Under the pieces are notes generated by a model, which saw only the letters and a list, made by a program, of their open reading frames with translations, was not told where the DNA came from and made no database searches. A stretch of 64,000 nucleotides of DNA from Pseudomonas umsongensis (GTDB lineage: Bacteria; Pseudomonadota; Gammaproteobacteria; Pseudomonadales; Pseudomonadaceae): positions 372,001 to 436,000 of the forward strand of contig NZ_NIWU01000005.1 in the NCBI RefSeq assembly GCF_002236105.1, read 5' to 3'. Of the stretch, positions 1-9,255 are shown in pieces (the first letter of the stretch is position 1; every line of letters begins with the position of its first letter). A program made the translations under genes and the position numbers.

Positions 1-1843
1 GGTTGCTGTCCCTGGCCTGCGGCCAGTGCCACAGTTGAAAGTTGACCCCGTCCCACGTCCACTGCCGACCGCTCTCACAGCCCTCGGCCTGCAACTCGCC
101 AGGCAGGTCGGCAGGTTCGCCACTGAGCACCCGTTTCACCGGCAATCCATTGGCCACTGCCCGGGCGCCACCGGCATGATCGGCATGGGCATGGCTGATC
201 AACATCAGGTCGAGCGCCTTCACACCCAGCTTGCGCAGTGCGGGCAGGACCACCCGTTCACCCTGGTCAAGACCACGCAAACGCGGACCGGCGTCATACA
301 ACAGTGTGTGATGGCGCGTGCGCACCATGATCGCCAGCCCTTGGCCCACATCCAACTGCCAGACCTCGGCAATGCCTTCGGGCAGCACCGGCCGCGGAGG
401 AAAAACCAGTAGTAACAGCAAAGGCCAGCCTAACGGTCGCATCGGTACGCCACGCGGCAGCAGCAACAAAAAGGCGCCCAACGTGCCGATGGCCCAGACC
501 CATAGCGGGATGGCCGCGGGCACCCAGGCGGGAACCTTGCCGGCGACCAATGCCAACCCGGTGAACAGCCAGTCTATCAAGCCGCCCGCCAGCCACAGCA
601 GCCACTCGCCGACGTAGGGCACCGGCAGCAAAAGTGTCCCGAGCAATGCAGGGGGCAGCACCACCAGGCTGATCCAGGGTACCGCCAGCAGATTGACCAG
701 CGGCCCGCTAAGGCTGATCGGCAATCCCAGGACCAGCAAAAACGGTCCAAGGCCAATAGCGATCAGCCACTGGGCACGGGTCCAGGTTTGCCACCATGGC
801 CAAGGCCCCAGGCGCCCACCGAACGTGAAGATAAGCACCGCCACCGCCGCGAAGGACAGCCAGAACCCCGGTTGCAGACTCGCCAACGGGTCCATCAGCA
901 AGACGCCATTGAGCGCCAGCAACAGTGGCCACCAGGCACCCAGGTGGCGAAAACGCAGGCGCCATAGCAGCACCAGGCCGATCATCAGGCAGGCTCGGCG
1001 GACCGGCACTTCGAAGCCAGCCAGCAGCCCATAGCCAAGGGCGGCCACGAAAGCCAGGCTGCAGGCCCAAGGCAACCATGGTAGACGGGCTGGCCACAAG
1101 CCGTAACGGGCAAGCCCGGCGATCAACAGATAAACCAGTCCCGCCAACAAGCCGACGTGCTGCCCGGAAATCACCAACAGGTGCACGGTGCCAGTGTCTT
1201 GCAACACCTGCCAGTCTTCGCGGCTGAGCCCCGCGCCGTCTCCCAGCACCAGCGCAACCAGCACGCCAGTTCGACCTTGCGCATCCACGGCCTGCAGCCT
1301 CTGGCGGATACCGTCGCGCCAGGCCCACCGGGCTGGTGCAAGCCGCTCCCCGGCCTTGACCGTCCCGGTCGCACCGATGCGTTGCGCCAACAGCCAGGCC
1401 TCATAGTCGAAGGCATGCGGATTGAGCAACCCCACGGGTCGCTTCAGCTTGACCGCGAGCCGCCAGCGTTCGCCGCTGTTTACCGGCGGACCGTCATACC
1501 AGGCCAGACGCAACTGTCGCGGCAGGTCGGTACGGCGTGACCGACTGTCAGTCAGTTCGAAACGCACCACCCCCTCACCATTCTGTGGCAGCCCGCTGAC
1601 ACGCCCTTCGACCCAACGCGTTTCCCCGTCGAGGGCCGGCGACAGCCGATCATCCAGGGCCCATTGGGCATGGGCACAGGCCCAACTCAAGCCGAACAGG
1701 AAAAACGCAGCCGGATACGTCCTGAACGGCAGCAACATCAAGCCTGCCACCGGCATCAACAACCACAACCAGACCGGCGGTAACACCGGTAAAAAACGCA
1801 AGGCCAGCAAGCCCAACGCCAGCGCCATCATCCCTGTGCGCAT
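1..1843 (-). CDS. comEC: ComEC/Rec2 family DNA-uptake channel protein (3' end outside window)
   Basis: Inner-membrane channel of the DNA-uptake (competence) machinery, which carries single-stranded DNA into the cytoplasm. The reverse-strand reading stays open from an ATG at 1843 to the window edge (about 614 codons). Seen in order: an N-terminal pair of hydrophobic helices, an OB-like soluble segment, a long multi-helix competence domain, and a metallo-beta-lactamase-like domain whose metal motif HAHADH lies at residues 551-556. The order matches Pseudomonas ComEC, which is usually about 740 aa, so roughly 120 residues are missing off the left edge. It is divergent from the DUF2062 gene. No comEA is visible next to it. 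Whether the cell is naturally competent cannot be judged from this gene. Confidence 0.9.
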   Translation of the reverse strand, partial: MRTGMMALALGLLALRFLPVLPPVWLWLLMPVAGLMLLPFRTYPAAFFLFGLSWACAHAQWALDDRLSPALDGETRWVEGRVSGLPQNGEGVVRFELTDSRSRRTDLPRQLRLAWYDGPPVNSGERWRLAVKLKRPVGLLNPHAFDYEAWLLAQRIGATGTVKAGERLAPARWAWRDGIRQRLQAVDAQGRTGVLVALVLGDGAGLSREDWQVLQDTGTVHLLVISGQHVGLLAGLVYLLIAGLARYGLWPARLPWLPWACSLAFVAALGYGLLAGFEVPVRRACLMIGLVLLWRLRFRHLGAWWPLLLALNGVLLMDPLASLQPGFWLSFAAVAVLIFTFGGRLGPWPWWQTWTRAQWLIAIGLGPFLLVLGLPISLSGPLVNLLAVPWISLVVLPPALLGTLLLPVPYVGEWLLWLAGGLIDWLFTGLALVAGKVPAWVPAAIPLWVWAIGTLGAFLLLLPRGVPMRPLGWPLLLLLVFPPRPVLPEGIAEVWQLDVGQGLAIMVRTRHHTLLYDAGPRLRGLDQGERVVLPALRKLGVKALDLMLISHAHADHAGGARAVANGLPVKRVLSGEPADLPGELQAEGCESGRQWTWDGVNFQLWHWPQARDSN

Positions 1844-1979
1844 AAGCCCGTCCTTGAGAGTCCAGTCCCTAGGCATAGTCGGCCCGACGCACGTCCGTCG
1901 TTAACAATTGTCACAAAGTCTGAATGGGTGCCTCATGGAATCCAGACATACTTGCCACCTTGATCGACCGAGAAGCCTT

Positions 1980-2495
1980 ATGCCCCGGCGCTTATTCAAA
2001 CGCTACATGCCAGACCCGACCAGCATCAGGGAACACAAGTCCTTACGCTTTCTCGGCACCCTGCTGCATGACCCGAACCTCTGGCACCTCAATCGCCATT
2101 CCGTCGCCCGGGCCATGGCAGTCGGCTTGTTCGCGGCATTCCTGCCGATTCCGATGCAGATGCTGGTCGCTGCGGTTCTCGCGATCATCGTGCGCGGCAA
2201 CATGCCGATTGCGGTCAGCCTGGTCTGGTTGACCAACCCGATCACCATGCCGGCGGTGTTCTTCTGTACTTATCAGACCGGTGCCTGGTTGATGGATGTT
2301 CCCGCACGGCATCTGCCGGACGAGCTGACCTGGGAATGGATCAGCGGTGAACTATCGACCCTGTGGCAGCCATTTTTGCTGGGGTCGGTGGTGGTAGGCG
2401 TTGTGCTTGGGGCGTTGGCTTATTGCCTGGTGATGATGTATTGGCGCTGGTGGGTGGCGCGGCAGTGGCGGCGGCGTAAGCGAAGTCGGATGTGA
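1980..2495 (+). CDS. DUF2062 domain membrane protein
   Basis: A 171-residue integral membrane protein of the DUF2062 family, whose function is not established. The N-terminus is basic (MPRRLFKRYMPDPTSIREHK), followed by hydrophobic segments around residues 50-75, 80-100 and 130-155, and an Arg-rich tail. The internal stretch with TNPITMPAVFF is typical of the family. The frame is open further upstream (from 1908), but the ATG at 1980 gives the start usual for Pseudomonas homologues and drops 24 residues that look untranslated. It is divergent from comEC, as in other pseudomonads. The role is not inferred. Confidence 0.85.
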   Translation: MPRRLFKRYMPDPTSIREHKSLRFLGTLLHDPNLWHLNRHSVARAMAVGLFAAFLPIPMQMLVAAVLAIIVRGNMPIAVSLVWLTNPITMPAVFFCTYQTGAWLMDVPARHLPDELTWEWISGELSTLWQPFLLGSVVVGVVLGALAYCLVMMYWRWWVARQWRRRKRSRM

Positions 2496-2512
2496 GAGGC
2501 CGGTTGATCGTG

Positions 2513-3262
2513 TGCATATCCGTTGCTCCGGTAACGACTGCTTATGGTTTCGCCCTTACGGCGAGTCACTTTCGAAAAGCGCGAAAGTAACCAAAGCGCT
2601 CTTGCCCCACCACTCGGTGCCTCGCCTAGGCTCGGCATGCCCTCACTCCGGCATTGCTCCGTGGGTCGCCGCGATGGGCCATCCTTGGCCCAACGCGGCT
2701 AAACCGGCGTCCTGCCGGTTTACCCACTGCGCAATGCCTGCGTTCGGCCATCGTGGTTTAACGGGGCGCCCCAGATCAAAGACAAAAGCGAGGCGGCCTG
2801 ACAGCCGACCTGATCTTTTCCAGGCACCCCAATCCCTTGTAGGAGCCAGCGGTGCGGCGATCCGACTTGCCGGCGAACCAGGCGCTGCGGTGTGTTTGTT
2901 GTACCGCGTTATCGTTCTTCGCCGGCAAGTCGGATCGCCGCACCGCTGGCTCCTACGGGGGGTACACCCGCAAAATCAGGTCGGCTATCAGGCCGCCTCG
3001 CGTTTGATCTTGATCTTGCTTTTGATTTTCTTGCCCCATCGAGAGGCCGAGTGGAGGTTCTGCGCAGTGGGTAAACCGGCATGGATGCCGGTTTAGCCGC
3101 GCTGGGCCAAGGATGGCCCATCGCGGCGACCCACGGAGCAGGACCGGAGCGAGGCACCGAACGCCGGGGGCAAGAGCCCTTGGTTACTTGGGGCTCTTCC
3201 AAGTGACTCGCTGTAAGAGCGAAACCCTAAGTGGCCGTTACCGCAGGAATGGATATGTACTC
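2513..3262. repeat. Large nested imperfect palindrome, about 750 bp
   Basis: The left arm (about 2513-2816) and right arm (about 2973-3262) read as imperfect reverse complements. Shared blocks include the segments around 'gcgagtcactt', 'gtaaccaa', 'ctccgtgggtcgccgcgat', 'gggccatccttggccca', 'cggtttacccactgcgca' and 'aggcggcctgacag'. Between them sits a REP pair with a perfect 39-bp inverted repeat (2839-2877 and 2918-2956). The outer arm sequence is a dispersed repeat that I recognise from fluorescens-group intergenic regions, where it is often mis-called as a hypothetical protein. Here two copies face each other. Confidence 0.85.
2839..2956. repeat. REP pair (perfect 39-bp inverted repeat) at the palindrome centre
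   Basis: Arms at 2839-2877 and 2918-2956 are exact reverse complements with a 40-bp loop. The outer end begins 'gtaggagccagcggtgcgg', the usual Pseudomonas REP outer motif. Confidence 0.9.
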
Positions 3263-3310
3263 CGTCAACAATCAATAGGTCGGCTGCCAGGCCGCCATCG
3301 TTTGAAAATC

Positions 3311-4090
3311 TTAAGTACGCATCCCCCGCCCACTCACCAGCAGCCGCGCACAACCGATGTACAGCACGATCGTCGCCACCACCATGAACGTAATCGCAAT
3401 GCTGATCCGAATATCCGACACCCCGAGAATGCCGTAACGGAACGCATTGACCATATGCAGCACCGGGTTGGCCAGGGACACGGTCTGCCAGAACGGCGGC
3501 AGCAACGAGATCGAGTAGAACACCCCGCCCAGATAGGTCAAGGGCGTCAGCACAAAGGTCGGGATGATCGAGATGTCATCGAAGTTGCGCGCAAACACGG
3601 CGTTGATGAAGCCCAGCAGCGAGAAGATGGTCGCAGTCAGCACCACCACCAGAATGGTCACGCCCAGGTGATGCACCTGCAGATCGGTGAAGAACAGCGA
3701 CAACAGCGTCACGATGATCCCGACCATCAAGCCGCGCAGCACGCCGCCGAGGGTGTAGCCGATCAGGATGGTGTGCGGCGACACCGGTGACACCATCAAT
3801 TCTTCGATGGAACGCTGGAATTTACTGCCGAAGAAACTCGACACCACGTTGCCGTAGGAGTTGGTGATCACCGACATCATGATCAGGCCCGGCACGATGT
3901 ACTCCATGTAAGTGAAGCCACCCATATCGCCGATTTGTCGACCGATCAGGTTGCCGAAGATCACGAAGTACAGAACCATGGTGATCGCCGGCGGCAGCAG
4001 GGTCTGCGGCCAGATCCGGGTAAAGCGCCGGACCTCACGGTAAACGATGGTATTGAGGGCAACGAGGTTGGGCTGCAGCTCGGAACTCAT
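3311..4090 (-). CDS. ABC-2 type exporter permease (YadH-like)
   Basis: Inner-membrane permease of a small ABC exporter; the substrate is unknown. The 259 residues contain about six hydrophobic segments typical of ABC2_membrane proteins, with the early LNTIVYREVRRFTRIWPQT region and a conserved central loop near 'SIEELMVSPVSPHTILIGY'. Length and layout match E. coli YadH. The start overlaps the stop of the upstream ATPase gene by 4 nt (ATGA), so the two are translationally coupled and form a YadGH-type pair. The family resembles drug and polysaccharide exporters, but no substrate can be assigned from sequence. Confidence 0.9.
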   Translation of the reverse strand: MSSELQPNLVALNTIVYREVRRFTRIWPQTLLPPAITMVLYFVIFGNLIGRQIGDMGGFTYMEYIVPGLIMMSVITNSYGNVVSSFFGSKFQRSIEELMVSPVSPHTILIGYTLGGVLRGLMVGIIVTLLSLFFTDLQVHHLGVTILVVVLTATIFSLLGFINAVFARNFDDISIIPTFVLTPLTYLGGVFYSISLLPPFWQTVSLANPVLHMVNAFRYGILGVSDIRISIAITFMVVATIVLYIGCARLLVSGRGMRT

Positions 4091-5019
4091 ACCGCCACCT
4101 TCGACAGATTTTTCTCCACCAGGGACACGAACAACTCCTCGAGGCGATTGGTTTTGTTACGCAGGCTCAGCACTTCAATGTTCTGTTGGGCAAGCTGAGT
4201 GAACAGCGCAGTGATGCCCATGCTTTTGTCCACCTGGACTTCCAGGGTGTGGGCATCGAGCAAGCGTGACGGATAGCCGATCAACTGTGGCGGCGCGCTC
4301 ACGCTGCCCTTCAGATCCAGCAGGAAAGTCTCGACGTGCAGCTGGCCGAGCAACTGTTTCATGCTGGTGTTCTCGACGATGGTGCCGTGATCGATGATGC
4401 CGATATTGCGGCACAACTGCTCAGCCTCTTCCAGATAGTGCGTGGTGAGGATGATGGTGATGCCTTTCTTGTTCAGCTCGGTGAGGAAAGTCCACATCGA
4501 ACGGCGCAGCTCGATGTCCACCCCGGCAGTCGGTTCGTCGAGGATCAACAGGCGCGGTTCGTGGACCAGCGCACGGGCGATCATCAGGCGACGCTTCATG
4601 CCACCGGACAGCGAACGCGACGGCACATCGCGCTTGTCCCACAGGCCAAGTTGGGTCAGGTATTGCTCGGCGCGTTCCTTGGCAACTTTCGCCGGGATGC
4701 CGTAGTAACCAGCCTGGGTCACGACGATGTCGAAGGTCTTTTCGAACTGGTTGAAGTTGAACTCCTGGGGTACGACGCCGATGCAGCGCTTAAGCGCCGC
4801 CGGGTTCTTGTCCAGGTCGTGGCCGAAGATATTCACCGTGCCGCTGGTCTTGTTCACCAGGGTCGAAAGAATGCCGATGGTCGTGGATTTGCCGGCGCCG
4901 TTGGGGCCGAGCAAGGCGAAGAAGTCACCTTCGGCGACATCCAGATCGATACCACTCAAGGCCTGGAAACCGTTGCCGTAGGTTTTGGTTAGCTGCCGGA
5001 TGGACAGAGCGGAACTCAT
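4087..5019 (-). CDS. ABC exporter ATP-binding protein (YadG-like)
   Basis: Cytoplasmic ATPase that energises the adjacent permease. In the 310 residues the Walker A GPNGAGKST is at 38-46, the signature LSGGMKRR begins at 137, Walker B LLILDEP is at 157-163, and the H-loop TTHYLEEAEQL follows. The roughly 80-residue C-terminal extension is typical of DrrA/YadG-type ATPases. It is the first gene of a two-gene operon and overlaps the permease gene by 4 nt. The family assignment is firm; the substrate is unknown. Confidence 0.93.
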   Translation of the reverse strand: MSSALSIRQLTKTYGNGFQALSGIDLDVAEGDFFALLGPNGAGKSTTIGILSTLVNKTSGTVNIFGHDLDKNPAALKRCIGVVPQEFNFNQFEKTFDIVVTQAGYYGIPAKVAKERAEQYLTQLGLWDKRDVPSRSLSGGMKRRLMIARALVHEPRLLILDEPTAGVDIELRRSMWTFLTELNKKGITIILTTHYLEEAEQLCRNIGIIDHGTIVENTSMKQLLGQLHVETFLLDLKGSVSAPPQLIGYPSRLLDAHTLEVQVDKSMGITALFTQLAQQNIEVLSLRNKTNRLEELFVSLVEKNLSKVAV

Positions 5020-5151
5020 ATCGGATTACGCACCAAGAAGGGAAGAAAGGGACAGATATGGGCGGGCGGCGAGCAATGCAACCGCGGCGCATCAGTGCAA
5101 TGGTGCTTGTCGCCGCCGCACAAGTACAGTCAAGTGTGTCGATAGTGAGTA

Positions 5152-5775
5152 TTAAGTCAACGCGGTCATGACCGCCTTGCGATACGCCGGACGCTCTTTC
5201 AACCGTGCGTACCAGGCCTGCAGATGGGGCTGTGGCGAGCGTTCGATCGGCATCTCGAACCAGGCATAAATGAAACTCCCCAAGGGAATGTCGCCCATGC
5301 CGATCTCGTCACCGGACAGGTATGGCTGGCTCGCCAGCGCCTGATCGGCCATCGCCAGCAGCGCTTCGCATTCCTTGATTGCAGCCTGGATCGCAGGCCA
5401 GTCCTGTTGATCGGCCGGGGTGCGCAATACGCCCCAGAACACCGTACGGAACGGTCCGGCAAAACTCGAAGTGGTCCAGTCCATCCACTTCTCGGCGCTG
5501 GCCCGCGCTTGCAGATCTGCCGGATACCACGGGGTGTTCGGCGCATGCCTGGCCATCAGATAGCGGACGATGGCGTTGGATTCCCACAACACGAATCCAT
5601 CGTCTTCAATCACCGGCACGCGGCCATTGGGGTTCATGGCACGGTACTCGGGCGTATCGACGACACCAAAGGCACCGCCCGCATCAATGGCCTCATAGGC
5701 CAGGCCCAATTCCTCGGCGGCCCACAATGGTTTTCTGACATTCGATGAATTTTTCCGACCCCAGATCTTCAGCAT
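5152..5775 (-). CDS. Glutathione S-transferase family protein
   Basis: Soluble 207-residue protein with a GST layout: an N-terminal thioredoxin-like fold (KIWGRKNSSNVRKPLWAAEE, candidate active-site Ser/Asn at 10-12), the glutathione-contact NGRVPVIED and ESNAIVRYL segments, and an all-helical C-terminal half. It probably conjugates glutathione to, or reduces, small electrophiles. It lies alone, about 130 nt from the ABC operon and 45 nt from the transglutaminase-like gene on the same strand. The physiological substrate is not predictable. Confidence 0.9.
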   Translation of the reverse strand: MLKIWGRKNSSNVRKPLWAAEELGLAYEAIDAGGAFGVVDTPEYRAMNPNGRVPVIEDDGFVLWESNAIVRYLMARHAPNTPWYPADLQARASAEKWMDWTTSSFAGPFRTVFWGVLRTPADQQDWPAIQAAIKECEALLAMADQALASQPYLSGDEIGMGDIPLGSFIYAWFEMPIERSPQPHLQAWYARLKERPAYRKAVMTALT

Positions 5776-5818
5776 GACCGCCTCTTTATGGATGAATGCG
5801 CAGGCAGCATACGCCGGA

Positions 5819-6478
5819 TCAGGCGCGACTCAAATCGCTGCGCATGTCTCCCAGCAGCGGCGCAAGATGCTCGCCGAACAGGTGCGGATAGCACTTTTCA
5901 AGGTGTTCGAAGAAGAACTTTTCCGGCACGTCGGTGAACTGGCCGTGGTCGATCAGGTACTCCATCAACTGCTCGCCGTCGCGATTGAAGGGATGAAACA
6001 CGCTGTCATTGATCCCGTCGAATTCCAGCGGCGCCACATTGAATAAGTCGCACAACCCCTGGTTGAACGCAGGGGTGGCCTTGACCCAACGACCATTCAA
6101 ATAGAGCTCGGTGTAGCCGTGCATGGCGAACACGTCGCTCTTGAGCAATTCGAGCAGGCGCGGGGTCGACAGATGATTGCGCACGTCAGCCAGACCGATG
6201 CGTGCAGCAATCCCGCAATGCCGCGCGGCACCGGCCAGCAGCGTGGCTTTGGGCACGCAATAACTCTCCCCGCTCGCCAGCGCATAACTGCCACGCAAGG
6301 TCTGTGGGTCACGGCTGAAGGTGTACGGGTTGTAGCGCACCGCCTCGCGCACGGCGTAATAGAGTTGGATCGCCTGCTGGAGCGGGTCGCAACTGGCGCC
6401 ACGATGTTTTTCGGCGAACTCCACCACGCAGGGGTGGTCACTATCGATGAAGCGGCCGGGGCTCAGATACTCATGCAT
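5819..6478 (-). CDS. Transglutaminase-like domain protein
   Basis: A 219-residue protein with a transglutaminase core: the Cys-containing segment SGESYCVPKATLLAGAARHC, then His in FAMHGYTELYLNGRWVKATPAFN and an Asp downstream (FDGIND), giving a plausible Cys-His-Asp triad. Such proteins in bacteria often act as proteases or amidases, so the activity is uncertain. The frame is open to 6553, but I place the start at the ATG at 6478 (MHEYLSPGRF), which has a GGAG nine bases upstream and matches the family start. It shares its strand with the GST gene and is divergent from fadE. Confidence 0.85.
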   Translation of the reverse strand: MHEYLSPGRFIDSDHPCVVEFAEKHRGASCDPLQQAIQLYYAVREAVRYNPYTFSRDPQTLRGSYALASGESYCVPKATLLAGAARHCGIAARIGLADVRNHLSTPRLLELLKSDVFAMHGYTELYLNGRWVKATPAFNQGLCDLFNVAPLEFDGINDSVFHPFNRDGEQLMEYLIDHGQFTDVPEKFFFEHLEKCYPHLFGEHLAPLLGDMRSDLSRA

Positions 6479-6726
6479 GCGGGCAATCTCCAGGGCAAGC
6501 CCCGAGTCTAGCGAGAGGTTCAGCACAGAGATAACGACGTTTCGGCCAAACATGGGCGCTTTGCCGCCCGCTCAATGAACGATTTTTCACGGTCTGTCGC
6601 ACCTGAGGCCTACACAATCATCCAGGGTTTCCCACGATTTCAATCACCTCGCTCTGACCACCCCGTTTCGCGGATGCCGTCTAAGCTCTGTGGGTTGGTT
6701 CGCCCTGGGTTCACGGAGGATTAAAT

Positions 6727-9174
6727 ATGCTGCTGTTGTGGATACTGGTTCTGGTTGTCGGGATAGCTTATTTAGCCCACCGTCGCATCGCGCCGCTGCC
6801 TGCCCTGGGCATCGTGGCTGTCTTTCTGCTGGCAATGGGCGCATTCAGCCGCGCACCGGGCTGGCTGCTGTTGATTTTCTGGGTGCTCACCGCCGCCGTG
6901 GCGGCGCCTCTGCTATTGCCTGACCTGCGCCGCAAATTCTTCAGCGCACCGATGTTCAACTGGTTCCAGAAAACCTTGCCGCCGATGTCGGACACCGAAC
7001 GCGACGCCATCGAAGCCGGTACGGTGTGGTGGGACGGCGAGCTGTTCAGCGGTCGTCCGGACTGGAACAAGCTGCTGTCCTATCCCAAGGTGCAACTGAA
7101 CGAGGAAGAACAGGCTTTCATCGACGGTCCGACCGAAGAGCTCTGCGCCATGGTCAGCGACTGGCAGCTCGGTCAAACCATGGACTTGCCGGCCGAGGCC
7201 TGGACTTACATCAAGGACAACGGCTTTTTTGCCCTGATCATTCCCAAAGAGTTTGGCGGCAAGGGGTTCTCGGCCTACGCCCACTCGCAAGTGGCGATGA
7301 AACTGGCCAGTCACAGCGGCGATCTGGCTTCTACCGTGATGGTCCCCAACTCCCTCGGCCCGGCCGAACTGTTGCTGCACTACGGCACCGACGAGCAACG
7401 CAACCATTACCTGCCACGCCTGGCGCGCGGCGACGAAATTCCCTGTTTTGCACTGACCGGCCCTCTCGCGGGTTCGGACGCGGGCGGCATGCCTGACACC
7501 GGGGTGATCTGCAAAGGCGAATGGGAAGGCAAGGAAACCCTCGGCCTACGCCTCAATTGGGAAAAGCGCTACATCACCCTGGGCCCGGTCGCCACCCTGC
7601 TCGGCCTGGCGTTCAAGGCGTACGATCCGGACCACTTGCTGGGCGAGGAGGAAGACCTGGGTATCAGCCTGGCGCTGATTCCAACCGATCTGCCCGGTGT
7701 TGAAATCGGCCGTCGTCACCTGCCCCTGGGGGCGGCGTTCATGAACGGTCCTAATTCCGGCAAGGACGTTTTCGTACCGTTGGAGTTCCTGATCGGCGGC
7801 CAGGAAATGCTCGGCAAGGGCTGGATGATGCTGATGAATTGCCTGTCCGTCGGGCGTTCGATTTCCCTGCCGGCGGTGGGCACCGGCATGGCCAAGTTCA
7901 CCAGCCTGGTGACCGGCCAGTACGCGCAGATCCGCGAGCAGTTCAATGTGCCGATCGCCGCTTTCGAAGGCATCCAGGAAGCCATGGCGCGCATCGGCGG
8001 CAACGCCTGGATGATGGACGCCGCGCGGATGCTGACTGCCAACGCGGTGGACCTCGGCGAGAAACCGTCGGTGCTGTCGGCGATTCTCAAGTACCACCTC
8101 ACCGAGCGTGGCCGCGAGTGCATCAGCCAGGCGATGGATGTGCACGGCGGCAAGGCGATCATCATGGGGCCGAACAACTACCTGGGCCGCAAATGGAACG
8201 GCGCACCGATCTTCATTACCGTGGAAGGCGCGAACATTCTTTCGCGCAACCTGATGATCTTCGGCCAGGGCGCGATTCGCTGCCACCCCTTCGTGCTCAA
8301 GGAAATGGCCCTGGCCACTCGGGAGGACAAGGATCAGGCACTTACCGAGTTCGATGGCCTGCTGCTCAAGCACATCGGCTTTGCCGTGGGCAACGCCGCC
8401 AGCACGCTGGTGCTGAACCTCGGTTTCGGGCACCTGGAGCACGTACCGGGCGACAAGCTCAGCCAGGGTTATTTCCGCGCGCTGAACCGTCAGGCAGCCG
8501 CATTCGCCCTGCTCGCCGACCTCAGCATGATGCTGCTCGGCGGCGAACTGAAACGGCGCGAACGCCTGTCGGCACGATTGGGTGATGTGTTGAGCAACCT
8601 GTATCTGGCCAGCGCCGCGCTCAAGCGCTACAACGACCTCGACTCGCCGGAATACATGAAGCCGCTGTTTACCTGGGCCATGGAGGAAAGCCTCGGTCAC
8701 GGCGAGCGGGCCATGGACGAATTGCTGAACAACTTTCCGAGCAAGGTGCTGGCCTGCCTGTTGCGGGTGATCGTGTTCCCGTTCGGGCGTCGTCACAAAG
8801 GGCCTTCGGACAAACTCGGCGCCGAAGTCGCCGCAGTGATTGGCCGCGCCAAGGGGGATCCGGCCCTGGAGGAAGTGCTGCTGGGTTGCTATCGCCCGCA
8901 ATCGGTCGAAGACCCTGTTGGCGTCCTGCAGCACACCTGCGATCAGTTGAACGCCGCGCTACCCATGCGTAAAAAACTGCATATGGCGCTCAAGAGCGGC
9001 CAGGTCAAACCGGTCGCTGGAGAAAATGTCATCGATGCCGCACTGGAAGCCGGCGTACTGCAACCGGTGGAAGCACACACTCTTCGAGAGGCCGAAGTGG
9101 CACGTCGCAAAGTGATCGATGTCGATGCTTTCGACAAAGAGGAAATAGCACTGACCGATGGCAAGGTCCGCTGA
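6727..9174 (+). CDS. fadE: Acyl-CoA dehydrogenase FadE
   Basis: FAD-dependent enzyme for the first step of fatty-acid beta-oxidation (acyl-CoA to trans-2-enoyl-CoA). At 815 residues it has the size of E. coli-type FadE. Two N-terminal hydrophobic helices (about residues 1-65) suggest membrane attachment. They are followed by the acyl-CoA dehydrogenase N-terminal, middle (CFALTGPLAGSDAG) and C-terminal (MDVHGGKAIIMGPNNYLGR) domains and a DUF1974-type tail. A strong ribosome-binding site (ggagg, about 9 nt upstream) fixes the ATG at 6727. In PAO1 the matching gene is PA2815, as I recall. No PsrA-type operator is obvious upstream. Confidence 0.95.
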   Translation: MLLLWILVLVVGIAYLAHRRIAPLPALGIVAVFLLAMGAFSRAPGWLLLIFWVLTAAVAAPLLLPDLRRKFFSAPMFNWFQKTLPPMSDTERDAIEAGTVWWDGELFSGRPDWNKLLSYPKVQLNEEEQAFIDGPTEELCAMVSDWQLGQTMDLPAEAWTYIKDNGFFALIIPKEFGGKGFSAYAHSQVAMKLASHSGDLASTVMVPNSLGPAELLLHYGTDEQRNHYLPRLARGDEIPCFALTGPLAGSDAGGMPDTGVICKGEWEGKETLGLRLNWEKRYITLGPVATLLGLAFKAYDPDHLLGEEEDLGISLALIPTDLPGVEIGRRHLPLGAAFMNGPNSGKDVFVPLEFLIGGQEMLGKGWMMLMNCLSVGRSISLPAVGTGMAKFTSLVTGQYAQIREQFNVPIAAFEGIQEAMARIGGNAWMMDAARMLTANAVDLGEKPSVLSAILKYHLTERGRECISQAMDVHGGKAIIMGPNNYLGRKWNGAPIFITVEGANILSRNLMIFGQGAIRCHPFVLKEMALATREDKDQALTEFDGLLLKHIGFAVGNAASTLVLNLGFGHLEHVPGDKLSQGYFRALNRQAAAFALLADLSMMLLGGELKRRERLSARLGDVLSNLYLASAALKRYNDLDSPEYMKPLFTWAMEESLGHGERAMDELLNNFPSKVLACLLRVIVFPFGRRHKGPSDKLGAEVAAVIGRAKGDPALEEVLLGCYRPQSVEDPVGVLQHTCDQLNAALPMRKKLHMALKSGQVKPVAGENVIDAALEAGVLQPVEAHTLREAEVARRKVIDVDAFDKEEIALTDGKVR

Positions 9175-9255
9175 TCCATCCAGCGCCCCATCATGGGAAA
9201 ATGCGCGCGGGGGCTTTATACTCCCGCGCCCGTTTTGCTCTTGAGGACTTATCTC

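Larger units (their letters stand above)
2496..3310. other. 815-bp gene-free region with nested inverted repeats
   Basis: No convincing gene. Short frames exist on both strands, but they read through repeat DNA and are compositionally the same 'protein' on each arm. The region is filled by a long imperfect palindrome (separate entry) around a perfect 39-bp inverted pair. It separates the DUF2062 gene from the convergent ABC permease gene, so it may also insulate or terminate the two transcripts, although no classical stem plus U-run is visible. Confidence 0.8.

Noticed and set aside
2512..3353. Three reading frames across the palindrome, up to 194 codons
   Set aside because: They lie in repeat DNA, give the same pseudo-protein in both arms, and have no ribosome-binding site or family likeness.
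7546..8934. 462-codon antisense frame inside fadE
   Set aside because: Product of high GC in the opposite frame; fadE is complete with intact domains.
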